From Lactiplantibacillus brownii (lineage in GTDB: Bacteria > Bacillota > Bacilli > Lactobacillales > Lactobacillaceae), in NCBI RefSeq assembly GCF_031085375.1, contig NZ_JAVCWF010000001.1:1860001-1924000 (forward strand): DNA of 64,000 nt, given 5' to 3'. The notes beneath the pieces are model-generated. The model did no database searches. It was given only the letters and a program-made list of their open reading frames with translations, and was not told the DNA's origin. Below are positions 18,485-29,662 of the stretch, one piece after another (position 1 is the first letter of the stretch; the number at the start of each line of letters is the position of its first letter). The position numbers and the translations under genes were made by a program.

Positions 18485-19522
<1,038 letters not shown>

Positions 19523-20104
19523 TTAAATTTCACCGTAAACAAATGGATTATTCTTCTCGAATTCGGCAAAAGTCTGTTGCTTAGCATCTTTGTCAGAAGT
19601 AATCGCTTGTTCAAAGTCAATAGGCCAATTAATGTTCAAATCTTTATCCATAAAGGTGATACCGCCATCAGATTCTGCATTATAGTAATTATCACATTTA
19701 TAAAGGAAGTTGACATTATCTGTCAAGGTCACAAAACCATGTGCAAAGCCACGAGGCACTAACAATTGACGATGGTTGCTTTCAGAGATGATATAGCCTT
19801 CATGCTCGCCGTAAGTAGGTGACCCTTTACGCACATCCACGATGACGTCCAAAACGGCTCCAGTGACAACTCTGATCAGCTTAGTTTGTGAATACTTACC
19901 ACGTTGGAAATGTAATCCACGTAGCACCCCTGCTTCAGCTGATAAGGATTGATTGTCTTGAATAAAGTTAAAATCGATTCCAGCAGCTTTGAAATCCTGA
20001 TCAGAATACGTTTCTGTAAAGAACCCACGTTTGTCACCAAATACGGCTGGTTCAATAATCTTAACATCTTGCAATTTAGTCTCTGTTACTTTAAGTTTAC
20101 CCAA
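19523..20104 (-). CDS. rmlC: dTDP-4-dehydrorhamnose 3,5-epimerase RmlC
   Basis: This 193-residue cupin enzyme epimerises dTDP-4-keto-6-deoxyglucose at C3 and C5. The signature region is GVLRGLHFQRGKYSQTKLIR, with the catalytic histidine, followed by VPRGFAHGFVTL. It lies 3 bases after rmlA and 9 before rmlB. Confidence 0.95.
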   Translation of the reverse strand: MGKLKVTETKLQDVKIIEPAVFGDKRGFFTETYSDQDFKAAGIDFNFIQDNQSLSAEAGVLRGLHFQRGKYSQTKLIRVVTGAVLDVIVDVRKGSPTYGEHEGYIISESNHRQLLVPRGFAHGFVTLTDNVNFLYKCDNYYNAESDGGITFMDKDLNINWPIDFEQAITSDKDAKQQTFAEFEKNNPFVYGEI

Positions 20105-20107
20105 AAT

Positions 20108-20977
20108 TTAAGCCCTCCCAATTAATCTTAACAAATACTGACCGTAATCATTTTTCTTTAACGGCTGTGCTAGCTCATAAACCTTATCCGTATCAATGTA
20201 GCCCATACGATAAGCGACCTCTTCCAAACAGGCGACCTTTAAGTTTTGGCGTTTTTGGACCGTAGCAATGAAACTACTTGCTTCTTGTAAAGAATCATGA
20301 GTTCCGGTGTCCAACCAAGCAAATCCACGTCCCATTAATTCGACATCGAGTTCATTCCGACGTAAGTACTCTTTATTTATATCCGTGATTTCAAGTTCAC
20401 CACGTGGTGAAGGTTGAATGTTCTTCGCAATCTCAACAACTTGATTGTCATAGAAATACATTCCAGTCACCGCATAGTTACTGGCTGGATGTTCTGGCTT
20501 TTCAACGATTGACTTGGCATGCATGTTGTCATCAAAATCAACCACCCCAAAGCGTTCGGGATCATTGACGTGATAGCCAAAGACCGTTGCCCCATGTTTC
20601 TTCTCACTAGCGTGTTGCAGCATCTTAGACAAGCCACCACCATAATAGATGTTATCACCTAAAATTAAACAAACCGAATCGTCACCGATAAAATCAGCAC
20701 CAATGACGAATGCTTCCGCTAAACCATTTGGCTTATCTTGAACTGCATAAGAAATATTGAGTCCTAAGTCATGACCATCACTTAATAGCTCCCTAAATCG
20801 CGGCGTATCTTGTGGCGTAGAAATCACTAAGACATCTTGAATACCTGCTAGCATCAAAGTTGACAATGGATAATATATCATCGGTTTGTCATAAATCGGT
20901 ATCAATTGCTTAGAAACGGCTCGAGTGATTGGGTACAAACGAGTACCAGAACCGCCAGCTAGAATAATCCCTTTCAT
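20108..20977 (-). CDS. rmlA: Glucose-1-phosphate thymidylyltransferase RmlA
   Basis: This 289-residue nucleotidyltransferase makes dTDP-glucose from dTTP and glucose-1-phosphate and is the feedback-controlled first step of dTDP-rhamnose synthesis. It opens with the nucleotide-binding [20 protein letters not shown] at residues 8-27, followed by [26 protein letters not shown] and [11 protein letters not shown] follow. It starts the rml block directly after the wzx flippase. Confidence 0.95.
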   Translation of the reverse strand: MKGIILAGGSGTRLYPITRAVSKQLIPIYDKPMIYYPLSTLMLAGIQDVLVISTPQDTPRFRELLSDGHDLGLNISYAVQDKPNGLAEAFVIGADFIGDDSVCLILGDNIYYGGGLSKMLQHASEKKHGATVFGYHVNDPERFGVVDFDDNMHAKSIVEKPEHPASNYAVTGMYFYDNQVVEIAKNIQPSPRGELEITDINKEYLRRNELDVELMGRGFAWLDTGTHDSLQEASSFIATVQKRQNLKVACLEEVAYRMGYIDTDKVYELAQPLKKNDYGQYLLRLIGRA

Positions 20978-21002
20978 AATAAAACTCCTCCATAAAAACT
21001 AT

Positions 21003-22442
21003 TTAAATATTTCGATGTAGTATACTCTGCGTAATACGTCGGATAATGTCATCCTTTGAGTACCTAGCAAGTATCAAAAATACTATTAAAAACATTCCCC
21101 CACCAACCAAGACTTGAAGTAAAAGGCTCACTAAACTCTGGCCAAAATTATTTGCAATAAAATAAATAAACACTAACATAACCCCAGAGCTAACAATACT
21201 ATTAACCATCACCATAGCAAACTTCCTAAATTGTAACTCATTCAACACTGCAAGTAATTGAGATACAGCAATCGTAATTTCAGCAGCTAAGGTAGCAATC
21301 ACGGATCCTCTTGCACCCCAGATTGGAATTAACAACAAATTCAAAGAAATATTTGCAACGGCGCCAAGAATCACAGAAATGATATATGGCTTATCCCGCA
21401 TATTAGGAATAAGCATTTGTGTTCTGATAATATTCCCAATTGCATAAAACGGTAATGCTAAGGACATTAAGATTAAAACAGATATTGTCGCCATATACTT
21501 GGCGCCGAAAAAGATAGGCACAAAGGTTTTAGAAACTCCAATCAAACCAAACATACATGCAATAGAAAAAACCAATGCGAACCCAATTGAAATATTTATT
21601 AATGAGCTTTTGTTTTTAGTATCTCTATTTGAATAGACATTTGCCATTCTGGGTAACATCACAGTCCCCAACGCACCAATAATACCTTTTGGTGCCATCA
21701 TCACTTTTTCGGCAGCCTCAAAATATCCTACTTGGGTCAACGACCCCATATGACCCAGCATTATTTTATCTAACACAGTGAACACACTAATCGCTATGAC
21801 AGGAATAAATAACAGCGCTGTTTGTTTGAAGTGACTAAAAATTTCACTAAAACTAACCTTTACTATTGAAATTTTGCTAAAAATAAACGGCCACGTGATT
21901 AAAAAGCCGATAACTGAACTCGCAGCTAGAATAAGCGTGTATTTCCACAAGTCACTAGATTGTCTAACCAACGTAAATATCAAAATCACAGAGATTACTT
22001 TAACCAAGGTATTGCGCAACACGACAATTGAAAACTGTTCTAAACCATAAAAAAACCAGTTTACATCAAACAGTGCGCCTAATACCCATAACCCCTGTAT
22101 TAACGCTAATACATAATATTTCGAAAATGTAAAAGTATAAACAAGATAAAGAACAATCGATCCTATAGCAATCAGTATCTGTAAAGAATAAATCCCTGTG
22201 AAAGTTCTATTTAAATCATCACCATTATTTCTACTTCTTGCAATACTTCGATTTCCATAATTGTCAAATCCAAGTTTTGCTAATAAAAGAAAATAAGTAG
22301 CAATTGAATACGTATAAGAATATTGTCCCATGCGAGTTGGTCCAAGAACACGAGAAACATATGGAGCCGTTACAATTGGTAATATAATAATCAATATCTG
22401 ATAAATTGCATTATAAGCAAAATTCTTCTTTATAGTATTCAT
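21003..22442 (-). CDS. wzx: Wzx flippase (polysaccharide transporter, MATE/MOP type)
   Basis: This 479-residue membrane protein has about 12-14 helices and the N-terminal pattern KKNFAYNAIYQILIIILPIV with APYVSRVLGPTRMGQYSY, typical of MOP-superfamily O-unit flippases. It moves the finished undecaprenyl-linked unit to the outer face. The ATG at 22,442 (MNTIKKNF) has a GGAG site inside the end of the preceding gene; the longer frame to 22,475 overlaps that gene. It is the only flippase in the window. None is visible for cluster 1, whose flippase may lie left of base 1. Confidence 0.9.
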   Translation of the reverse strand: MNTIKKNFAYNAIYQILIIILPIVTAPYVSRVLGPTRMGQYSYTYSIATYFLLLAKLGFDNYGNRSIARSRNNGDDLNRTFTGIYSLQILIAIGSIVLYLVYTFTFSKYYVLALIQGLWVLGALFDVNWFFYGLEQFSIVVLRNTLVKVISVILIFTLVRQSSDLWKYTLILAASSVIGFLITWPFIFSKISIVKVSFSEIFSHFKQTALLFIPVIAISVFTVLDKIMLGHMGSLTQVGYFEAAEKVMMAPKGIIGALGTVMLPRMANVYSNRDTKNKSSLINISIGFALVFSIACMFGLIGVSKTFVPIFFGAKYMATISVLILMSLALPFYAIGNIIRTQMLIPNMRDKPYIISVILGAVANISLNLLLIPIWGARGSVIATLAAEITIAVSQLLAVLNELQFRKFAMVMVNSIVSSGVMLVFIYFIANNFGQSLVSLLLQVLVGGGMFLIVFLILARYSKDDIIRRITQSILHRNI

Positions 22443-22443
22443 T

Positions 22444-23370
22444 TTAAGCTCCAAGTTGCAATTTAATAAATTCATACATAGTCAGAGATTTTTTAGATTG
22501 CCGTAACTCAATCTTATTGCTCAACTTATGAAATGCAGATTGATCAAATACTTGATTAAACTTTTCATCATTATAATTATCATTCAACATAGTTACTAGA
22601 ATATGTGCTGGAACATTGCTAAAAATAGGAACTTGATTCATTATTTGGGAATATTTTGTTAAACTTATTGAGAAACAAACATGAAAAATAAAATAGTTCT
22701 CCAAATGATTCGCATGCTCCCAGTAATTAAACAACAATTTTCTAGTTAATATCAATACCGGATTATTGGGAGCCGAAGTAATAAACCAGCTTGAGCCTGC
22801 CATTGTAGAATCATTTCGTAAAAAACTACTGTAGAAGAATAAGGAACTCTTGAAATACAAATCGTCTTTTAACTTAGGATTACACATAACCGTTGAATCA
22901 ATCCAAGTTCCCCCATGATTAATAAGCAATTCTAGGCGAAGCAGATCTGAAAAATGTGCATTTGTAATTATTCCCTTTTCCCATTTATTAATGATATATT
23001 GTGGTAAGTTCACATATTTTGAATAGTTGTCATTCGTTATTACAATTACTTTCTTTTCTGGATATGAAAGTTGTAATTGTTTGCAACATATCTTTACTAA
23101 TTCTGGAGCATTTTCAAGTCCTTGCAACCACGCAAACCAAATAACACTGGTTTGATTAGTATCTTCAAATGAAACATTGCCATCAATACTCGCAAGTAAA
23201 GAACGATTTGCTTTCAATATTTTCTTTTTGGTAACTATATTACGTTGAATAATTCTCAAGTCTGAGTTTGTCACAAAGAAAGGTGGGAATAAGCGCCTAA
23301 CAACTCCATTAATACCCTCTACCTTTAGTACCGTTTTTAACCGGTTACCTACATTGGATAACATTCTCAT
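22444..23370 (-). CDS. Capsular polysaccharide synthesis glycosyltransferase (Caps_synth type)
   Basis: The 308-residue protein has VIWFAWLQGLENAPELVKIC at about residues 75-94 and NAHFSDLLRLELLINHGGTW with WIDSTV at about 137-160, the signature of the Caps_synth/GT32-like family, in which the D-containing WIDST binds the sugar nucleotide. It probably adds a sugar to the cluster 2 repeat unit. It lies 1 base after the CDP-glycerol transferase gene and just before wzx. The donor is unknown. Confidence 0.78.
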   Translation of the reverse strand: MRMLSNVGNRLKTVLKVEGINGVVRRLFPPFFVTNSDLRIIQRNIVTKKKILKANRSLLASIDGNVSFEDTNQTSVIWFAWLQGLENAPELVKICCKQLQLSYPEKKVIVITNDNYSKYVNLPQYIINKWEKGIITNAHFSDLLRLELLINHGGTWIDSTVMCNPKLKDDLYFKSSLFFYSSFLRNDSTMAGSSWFITSAPNNPVLILTRKLLFNYWEHANHLENYFIFHVCFSISLTKYSQIMNQVPIFSNVPAHILVTMLNDNYNDEKFNQVFDQSAFHKLSNKIELRQSKKSLTMYEFIKLQLGA

Positions 23371-23371
23371 A

Positions 23372-24526
23372 TCACTCTTTCTGGGTTGCCTTCACTGTAG
23401 TCACCGGAGAAATGATATCAACTAAATGAGTCTCATTTCCAATTCCCAATGATTGTTTCAAAGTTTCATTCTTTGAAATGAAATATTTTACAGGCATATT
23501 CATGTAGTCAATTAATTCCGTAATATTGTTTGCAACAGGACCAGCAAATTCACTAGTAATGTCATTTGCATATACACCACGATCGTTTTTAATATATTTA
23601 TCACCATCATATAAGAAGTGAATAATTGGCCGGTTTAATGTTAAGAAGTCAATGTATACACTAGAATAATCTGTGATTAAATAATCTGTGATTAACAAAA
23701 CATCCTGTACTTCAACTGCCTCGCTTAAATCAATGAATCTTTGGTCTTTTGATTCAATTAGTCTTTTATCATTTACATTACGCGCAAAATGTTGTCTCTC
23801 TAATAACACAGAATTGTTATTGTCTAACCACTCTTCAAATTTTGTTCCAGAATCTCTCAAAAAAGAAAAAACTTCTGACGAGTTATCTCTAAAAGTAGGA
23901 AGATAGGTATATACGGTTGCATCTTCAGATATATTTAGTTTCTTTCTGATTAGACGTTTTAAACTGGAATTATCTTTGTTCTCTTGCAGGTAATCTACTC
24001 TGGGTTGTGTACCTACAATAACGTTTTTGTCACTTGCCCCATAATTTTTGAATGCAGTTTTAATACGATTTGCCATAACATCCGAATCGGCGAAAAAATA
24101 TTGATACTGCTCAAACAAGTTAGAACCCTCCGTTGAATTGCCAGGATCATCTGCTCCTATATGTTTAATTGGGAAACCATGCCAAAGCTGAAAAACCATA
24201 GCCCCTTTCAAGCAACTAATAGATCCTATATCTTGAAAACCATGAGAAACAAACACCTTTTTTGCCCTCAATTGATACCAGTAAGATTTGAAACTATTAC
24301 GTTTGACAAATGTAATTCTGGAATCAGTAATATGTGGTTTAACATCTGAATTACCAATCCAATAAATCCTTTTTTGGCTAAATCTATTAGACTCTAATAT
24401 TTCTTGTAATAAATATCTTGGATTGTCACTATATCGTTTTCCAAACCATGCACCAAATAGAACTATTTCATCTGACCTTGGAAACCATCCACTCAGAAGG
24501 TACACAATATTTCTCACCACATTCAA
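23372..24526 (-). CDS. CDP-glycerol glycerophosphotransferase family protein
   Basis: This 384-residue TagB/TagF-family enzyme transfers glycerol phosphate from CDP-glycerol. Family landmarks are FVSHGFQDIG, FQLWHGFPIKHIGADD around residues 110-130, QPRVDYL, and LLITDYLITDYSSVYIDF around 270-290. The start is a TTG at 24,526 with GGAGGTG just upstream, 1 base after the previous stop. With tagD at the end of the cluster it implies a glycerol-phosphate substituent or backbone unit on the polymer. Wall teichoic acid synthesis is the other possibility, but the embedding among capsule genes argues for the capsule. Confidence 0.85.
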   Translation of the reverse strand: MNVVRNIVYLLSGWFPRSDEIVLFGAWFGKRYSDNPRYLLQEILESNRFSQKRIYWIGNSDVKPHITDSRITFVKRNSFKSYWYQLRAKKVFVSHGFQDIGSISCLKGAMVFQLWHGFPIKHIGADDPGNSTEGSNLFEQYQYFFADSDVMANRIKTAFKNYGASDKNVIVGTQPRVDYLQENKDNSSLKRLIRKKLNISEDATVYTYLPTFRDNSSEVFSFLRDSGTKFEEWLDNNNSVLLERQHFARNVNDKRLIESKDQRFIDLSEAVEVQDVLLITDYLITDYSSVYIDFLTLNRPIIHFLYDGDKYIKNDRGVYANDITSEFAGPVANNITELIDYMNMPVKYFISKNETLKQSLGIGNETHLVDIISPVTTVKATQKE

Positions 24527-24527
24527 C

Positions 24528-25223
24528 TCAGCACCTCCACAACGCCTTGAACAACAACATTCTATCCATTAACATTTTTATTATTTTATGTGACCCACCA
24601 GTAACAGTATCCTCGTGACGTCTATACAAAGAAAGTGCCTCCGACAATATATCTATACGCAACCCCTTCTTTTGACAATAAGCCCCAAGCCAACTATCAT
24701 GCATAGGGATTTTTGACGGAAAAGGGACTGTATTTTCTATTACAGACCGTGTAAATGCCATGTTAGCGCCTGTATATGGATTCTTGATTACGGTTAAAAG
24801 CCAGCTACTTGTAAACCGGTTACGGTTGTACAAATTCCATGAATTTGAAATTGTGTTTAGCTGAGCATCAGTAACTATCGAATCATGCACTACAAGTTGT
24901 GCATGATGTTGTTCAAAGCAAAGTAAAACTTTATGAACCTTTTCATCCAACCAAACATCGTCTTGATCAGATAAAAATATATAATCCCCAATACATATTT
25001 CCAGCGCTTTTTGAAAGGACTTAATTGGTCCCAAATTATGCTCGTTCCTGAATAATTTTACTCGACTATCATTCAATTGTTGAATTATGGATACAGTATG
25101 ATCCGTTGAGACATCATCTACCACAATGATCTCATCTTTTTGGGCTAACTGTTTTAAAATTGATTGCAGTTGTTCTTTTATATACCGTTCTCCATTATAT
25201 GTAGCTAAACAAACAGAAATCAT
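24528..25223 (-). CDS. GT2 family glycosyltransferase (rhamnosyltransferase-like)
   Basis: This is a 231-residue GT2 enzyme with MISVCLATYNGERYIKEQL at the N-terminus, VVDDVSTDHT, NLGPIKSFQKAL and the DXD-like FLSDQDDVW. The DQDD form is frequent in rhamnosyl- and other hexosyltransferases. I choose the ATG at 25,223, which overlaps the upstream stop as ATGA and has AGAGGA upstream; a GTG two codons earlier is possible. It belongs to cluster 2, where rmlACBD supplies dTDP-rhamnose. Confidence 0.82.
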   Translation of the reverse strand: MISVCLATYNGERYIKEQLQSILKQLAQKDEIIVVDDVSTDHTVSIIQQLNDSRVKLFRNEHNLGPIKSFQKALEICIGDYIFLSDQDDVWLDEKVHKVLLCFEQHHAQLVVHDSIVTDAQLNTISNSWNLYNRNRFTSSWLLTVIKNPYTGANMAFTRSVIENTVPFPSKIPMHDSWLGAYCQKKGLRIDILSEALSLYRRHEDTVTGGSHKIIKMLMDRMLLFKALWRC

Positions 25224-26035
25224 ACACACTTTCCTCTCAAAGCCTTCACAGCAAATTTAATCTTACTAATTTGTACATTCTTCAAGACCATATTCAATAA
25301 TCTCACAATCATTTTAAGCTTATATTGTAAGAGCATTTGTGGATACCGTTTCATTATGAACTTTCTCTCACTACAAATAAAACTACAAAACCGTCTGTCA
25401 GTCATTGTTTTATAATCAGACACCGACAGTTCTTGTACTAGATTTATATGAATACAAGATACCTTCAAATTATTTCTTTTCAACTTCCAAAAAAAATCGT
25501 AATCAAGAAAATCGAGTGGAAAACTTGGCGAAAATATCCGAGTATTATCAAATGCATTAATATTAATAGTACAACCTGAATTTATAGCACCTAGAGTCTT
25601 ATTACTATTTTTATTAAATAAAAACAAATTGTTTTCTATTATGAATGGTGAAATTTTCTTACCTTTTTCTATATACACATTGGGTACAATACATCCAACA
25701 CCATTGGCTTGATGCGTAAGTTTTTCATTAAGAATTTTAAAATAAGCAGAAGGTATACATGTATCCTGATCAAAAATCGTCAACCATTTTATTTTTAAAT
25801 CACGACATAAATCTACCGCGTAATTATAAGCAGTAAATAATCCTTTATTACGACTATCATGTTTATAAACTACGGTTTCTGGTAATTTAATATCCATCTG
25901 ACTTTGGACTGAATTATCATAAATGACAAGTTTTTGTGAGTCATTCAAATTCTCCAATACAGCAGTAAGTGCTACACAATTGCTGGCAGGGCGATTATAG
26001 ATTACAACCAAAAACGCATGTTTAACTTTTGTCAT
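25220..26035 (-). CDS. GT2-like glycosyltransferase (rhamnosyltransferase type)
   Basis: This 271-residue protein has a divergent N-terminus (FLVVIYNRPASNCVAL), VIYDNS, SRNKGLFTAYNYAVD and LTIFDQDT at about residues 90-97, the pattern of RfbN/WbbL-like rhamnosyltransferases. The C-terminal third is basic and hydrophobic. It is coupled to the next gene by a 4-base overlap. Together with the GT2s at 24,528 and 27,343 it probably builds the rhamnose-containing repeat. Confidence 0.75.
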   Translation of the reverse strand: MTKVKHAFLVVIYNRPASNCVALTAVLENLNDSQKLVIYDNSVQSQMDIKLPETVVYKHDSRNKGLFTAYNYAVDLCRDLKIKWLTIFDQDTCIPSAYFKILNEKLTHQANGVGCIVPNVYIEKGKKISPFIIENNLFLFNKNSNKTLGAINSGCTININAFDNTRIFSPSFPLDFLDYDFFWKLKRNNLKVSCIHINLVQELSVSDYKTMTDRRFCSFICSERKFIMKRYPQMLLQYKLKMIVRLLNMVLKNVQISKIKFAVKALRGKCV

Positions 26036-26038
26036 TTT

Positions 26039-27325
26039 TTACTCCTTAAGGGTAATTTGGCTCAACCCTTTTTTACTTTTTCTGAAGAATGCACATATAA
26101 AAGGTAAAAACAACTGAATTGACAGTGCACTGAAAGCAAAGAAATTAGCAAAGGGCATCAATAAATACATAGTTGATACTAGTGTAAAAGCAATATCAAA
26201 ATACGATGGTGCTATTTTGATAACCAGCCAAAAATATACAATCGGAAACATTAATTCGTATACCATAAATATATACAGGCCAACCCATCCGAGCATTAAA
26301 TACGGTACCACCAAAGCACTTGATGCCGTAAATTCCGGTGTAACTAACCAGGGATTAAATTCAGAAGTATATAGCGGATAAATTCTTTTCGAAATAAAAT
26401 CGGGCAAAAAATTCACCACAGCATACTCCGTTCCTCGTCTCGGCGTATAACTAGCAGAATCAACACTAACCGACTGAATATTCATATTTAAATTAGACAA
26501 TGGCGAGGTAGTATAAATATATGTCCAAAAAAAAGGTGCTGGAATCTTTGAATTCTCAAACTTATCGTTAGCTTTCCCAATAGATAGTATCAAACTCGAC
26601 TGATTTAAATTTTCATCTTTCATATAGTCGTGATTCATCCGATAATTACCAGCAATACCAAACAAATATAAGCCCATACATAGCAAAAATACTATCATTA
26701 AAGATGAACGTGTTCTCAGTCGATCAGATCTCGACGTAATAAAAAGTATAGCAATGCCAATTAGTATAATTACTATCGTTCCCCTCGATAGGGCAAAAAG
26801 CAACGGAATTGCGCTAATAATCATATTCCAGACAATTTTCCCCCTCTGGCTCACATTCTTATTAAAGAAATTTTTTGCGAGAAATAAAATATAAAAAGAA
26901 TCACAGCAAACCAGAATTACGTGAATTACTGGCATACCATAATCTTTATAATTAACTTGTCCCAAAATTGGCAAACCATGAGAATATATTGCTTCCGCTA
27001 ATCCCAACAGCAAAAAAGTTACACTAATATTGCCATATCCTTTTGACAAACCATTCTGATTTATCACAGTATTGTTAATTTGAAATGCCCACCGCTTTCG
27101 AAAAACAACATATAAAATAAAATTTAATAATATAGTTACAACTAAGAATATTAATAACCTTTTTTCTAAAATGGTATTGAACTCTGATAATCTTAGAGAA
27201 TATAAAATTAAGACTACAAAAAAAGCCATCGCAAACAGAAAAAACGGATTCATTAGTGTGTTACCCTTACTCTTCAGCTTCATTTTATGCACCATATTCT
27301 CCGTATCATTACTTGTATTATTCAA
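26039..27325 (-). CDS. wzy: Wzy-type polysaccharide polymerase, cluster 2
   Basis: This membrane protein of about 428 residues has ten or more helices and an external loop around residues 260-330 (FFWTYIYTTSPLSN, PRRGTEYAVVNFLPDF). Topology and length fit O-unit polymerases of the oligosaccharide repeat unit polymerase group. The start is uncertain. I favour the TTG at 27,325, with GGGGAAAG 7 bases upstream; the frame extends to an ATG at 27,364 but then overlaps the upstream GT2 gene by 22 bases. An internal ATG (MNPFFLFAM) is also possible. Confidence 0.72.
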   Translation of the reverse strand: MNNTSNDTENMVHKMKLKSKGNTLMNPFFLFAMAFFVVLILYSLRLSEFNTILEKRLLIFLVVTILLNFILYVVFRKRWAFQINNTVINQNGLSKGYGNISVTFLLLGLAEAIYSHGLPILGQVNYKDYGMPVIHVILVCCDSFYILFLAKNFFNKNVSQRGKIVWNMIISAIPLLFALSRGTIVIILIGIAILFITSRSDRLRTRSSLMIVFLLCMGLYLFGIAGNYRMNHDYMKDENLNQSSLILSIGKANDKFENSKIPAPFFWTYIYTTSPLSNLNMNIQSVSVDSASYTPRRGTEYAVVNFLPDFISKRIYPLYTSEFNPWLVTPEFTASSALVVPYLMLGWVGLYIFMVYELMFPIVYFWLVIKIAPSYFDIAFTLVSTMYLLMPFANFFAFSALSIQLFLPFICAFFRKSKKGLSQITLKE

Positions 27326-27342
27326 ACAGCAACTTTCCCCTA

Positions 27343-28125
27343 TCAGTAAAGTTGCCATCCCCATTTATTAAAATATTTAACCATACTTTGAAGCATCCTG
27401 ATTATTCCACGCAATGATTTCTTATTTTCTCTCTGCCATTCGTGATATACATAAGCTTCAGAATAAAATATAGTTTGTGAAACTTGATTAATTTTCATTG
27501 TAATATCACAATCTTCCATATATAGAAAGTAATTTTGATCAAAACCATCAATATCTTTCAATATCTTTGTCCTAAATAGCATGAATGACCCGGGAACATT
27601 TTCCGCCGGGTGAGTTGATGCATACCCATCAGGAAGACTAACAAACTTTTCTTTTCTGCTACTAAAACCTGGAAAGCCTGTAAATCTTAATGCCATATCT
27701 AAAACATTTGATTTTTGTTTTAGCAAATGCTGAACCTTTCCATCTGGAAACTTTACAACTGGTGATAGCAATCCGTACTCAGTATTCTCATCCATATAAT
27801 GAACCATTTTTTTCAGTTCTAAGGCATCACTTATCATCACATCCGGATTCATCACAATGTGATACTCACTATTTAATCTATTTAACACTAAATTATTTCC
27901 TGCACCAAAACCACGGTTCTTATCAGCAGTAACAATATGAATCTGTTTGCTATTCTCATATCGCTTTAAAAACCAGTTCAAGTAATAATTATCACGCGAA
28001 TTATTAATTAAAAATATCTCAACACCGGTAAAACTCCGAGTCACATTTAATAGGTTTTTTACAACTTTATCTATTTGGCCTGCACTATTATTATATAAAA
28101 CAATGGAAATAGAAAGCTCACTCAT
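27343..28125 (-). CDS. GT2 family glycosyltransferase (WbbL/rhamnosyltransferase-like)
   Basis: This 260-residue GT2 protein reads ISIVLYNNSAGQIDKVV, FLINNSRDN, NRGFGAGNN and VMNPDVMI (the NPD form of the DXD motif), then NVPGSFMLFRTKILKDIDGF and FFLYMEDCDITMKI, which matches WbbL-type rhamnosyltransferases. It is the first glycosyltransferase after the priming enzyme in cluster 2, so it may add the second sugar. Confidence 0.85.
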   Translation of the reverse strand: MSELSISIVLYNNSAGQIDKVVKNLLNVTRSFTGVEIFLINNSRDNYYLNWFLKRYENSKQIHIVTADKNRGFGAGNNLVLNRLNSEYHIVMNPDVMISDALELKKMVHYMDENTEYGLLSPVVKFPDGKVQHLLKQKSNVLDMALRFTGFPGFSSRKEKFVSLPDGYASTHPAENVPGSFMLFRTKILKDIDGFDQNYFLYMEDCDITMKINQVSQTIFYSEAYVYHEWQRENKKSLRGIIRMLQSMVKYFNKWGWQLY

Positions 28126-28165
28126 GATTACACCCCAATCTGATTTTCAAAATAATTTGATTCCA

Positions 28166-28843
28166 TTAATATGCATTATTGGGCTTAACAAATACCCGTA
28201 CCGTTTGAAAAACAATATATAGATCAAACAAAACAGAACATTTTTGGATATACTTCAAATCAATTTCAACCATTTCATCAAACCCGACACTATTCCGAGC
28301 AGTTGCTTGCCAAAGTCCTGTACATCCAGGCTTTACAATAAGGCGTTGCTTATCATATTCAGAATAATCTGAAACTTCACGAGGTAAAGGTGGTCTAGGT
28401 CCGACCAAGCTCATATTTCCAACAAGTACATTGAGCAACTGTGGTAATTCGTCAATACTATATTTTCGAATGAATTTTCCAACTTTAGTAATACGAGGAT
28501 CCTCTTTCATTTTGAACATTGCACCATCAACTTCATTTTGTTGTAATAAAGTTGCTAACAATTCATCCGCATTTGATACCATTGACCTGAATTTGAACAT
28601 TCCGAATTTCTTTTTATTTTCACCGACACGTATCTGTGAGTAAAAGACTGTTCCTTTGTGATCCTCTATCTTTATAGCTAATGAAACAGCCAAAAATAAA
28701 GGTGAGAGTATCACTAATCCAAATAAACTTGCAATAAAATCAAAACAGCGTTTAATTAGATGATAACCGACACGTTGTTTTTGCGATTGCTGGTCAATAA
28801 TAATTGACTTCAAATTGTTACCACCATATTCCATATGCGACAC
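28166..28843 (-). CDS. cpsE: Undecaprenyl-phosphate sugar phosphotransferase, cluster 2
   Basis: This second priming transferase has 225 residues: an N-terminal membrane helix (LIKRCFDFIASLFGLVIL), KFRSMVSNADELL, RKYSIDELPQLLNVLVG, LVGPRPPLPREV and LIVKPGCTGLWQ. It is similar over its whole length to the cluster 1 copy at 5,170-5,829 except for the N- and C-terminal tails. The GTG at 28,843 has AAAGG 6 bases before it; an ATG three codons later is an alternative. Both priming enzymes could compete for undecaprenyl phosphate. Confidence 0.9.
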   Translation of the reverse strand: MSHMEYGGNNLKSIIIDQQSQKQRVGYHLIKRCFDFIASLFGLVILSPLFLAVSLAIKIEDHKGTVFYSQIRVGENKKKFGMFKFRSMVSNADELLATLLQQNEVDGAMFKMKEDPRITKVGKFIRKYSIDELPQLLNVLVGNMSLVGPRPPLPREVSDYSEYDKQRLIVKPGCTGLWQATARNSVGFDEMVEIDLKYIQKCSVLFDLYIVFQTVRVFVKPNNAY

Positions 28844-28888
28844 CGATACCTTTTGTTTGATAACTAAATTTACAATAGATAAAAAGCA

Positions 28889-29662
28889 CTAAAACAACCC
28901 AAACTTCCGCTTCTTCCGTGGCATTTCGATAGTTTCCACACTAACGTCATCACCATTCAATAAATCCCGTGCATTCTGTGCAAACTGTCCTGAATAATCT
29001 GAATCCATCTCTGACAAGACCTGATAAGCTTTGGTCATTGCAAATTCTCGATTATTCAAGACATGCGCATCAGATGCGACCACTTGAACCAGTCCGCATC
29101 TTACAAACTCTTTTGCTGTCTTCTGAACCTGTTTACCAAAAGTACCCACCAAACTAGTCGCAGTAACTTGAGCCAAGACACCTTGCTTAACCAAGTTATA
29201 TAAAATCTCTGGTTCAGCAATAATTCGTGCATTACGCTCTGGATGGGCAATTACTGGCGTGATTCCTTCACAAGACAACTGAAAGATGACGTCATCCAAG
29301 TAACTGGGTACCATCTCATGTGGTAGTTCCAGTAACATATACTTGCGATCCTCATCAATCCCCAATAAATCGTCTAAATTAGTCATCATTTCACCATTCA
29401 AATGGACCTCTTGACCCGGAAATACTTGTAAGTCAATTCCTTGTCGGTCCAATTCAGTTTGAAAGTCAATCACGGCCTGTCTAACCGCTGAAGCATGATT
29501 AATATAATGACGATCCATATGATGAGGTGTTGCTAAAATATATTTAATACCATCTGCCACCGCCTGATGAGCTAACTCAATTGAGGTCGCCATGGATGGT
29601 GACCCATCATCAATTTCTGGTAAAATATGACAATGCAAATCCACTAAATTATTTCTTTTCAT
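28889..29662 (-). CDS. cpsB: PHP-family protein-tyrosine phosphatase CpsB/Wzb, cluster 2
   Basis: This is the cluster 2 counterpart of 5,865-6,638, also 257 residues when started at the ATG at 29,662 (MKRNNLVDLHCH). The metal ligands are the same: VDLHCHILPEIDDG, ATPHHMDRHY, IAHPERNAR and ASDAHVLN. As in cluster 1 the start lies inside the cpsD tail (14-base overlap). The copies differ most in the C-terminal third. Confidence 0.9.
   Translation of the reverse strand: MKRNNLVDLHCHILPEIDDGSPSMATSIELAHQAVADGIKYILATPHHMDRHYINHASAVRQAVIDFQTELDRQGIDLQVFPGQEVHLNGEMMTNLDDLLGIDEDRKYMLLELPHEMVPSYLDDVIFQLSCEGITPVIAHPERNARIIAEPEILYNLVKQGVLAQVTATSLVGTFGKQVQKTAKEFVRCGLVQVVASDAHVLNNREFAMTKAYQVLSEMDSDYSGQFAQNARDLLNGDDVSVETIEMPRKKRKFGLF

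Noticed and set aside
25220..25229. GTG at 25,229 as the start of the GT2 gene.
   Set aside because: The ATG at 25,223 gives the standard ATGA coupling with the previous stop and the usual MISVCLATYNG start of the family.
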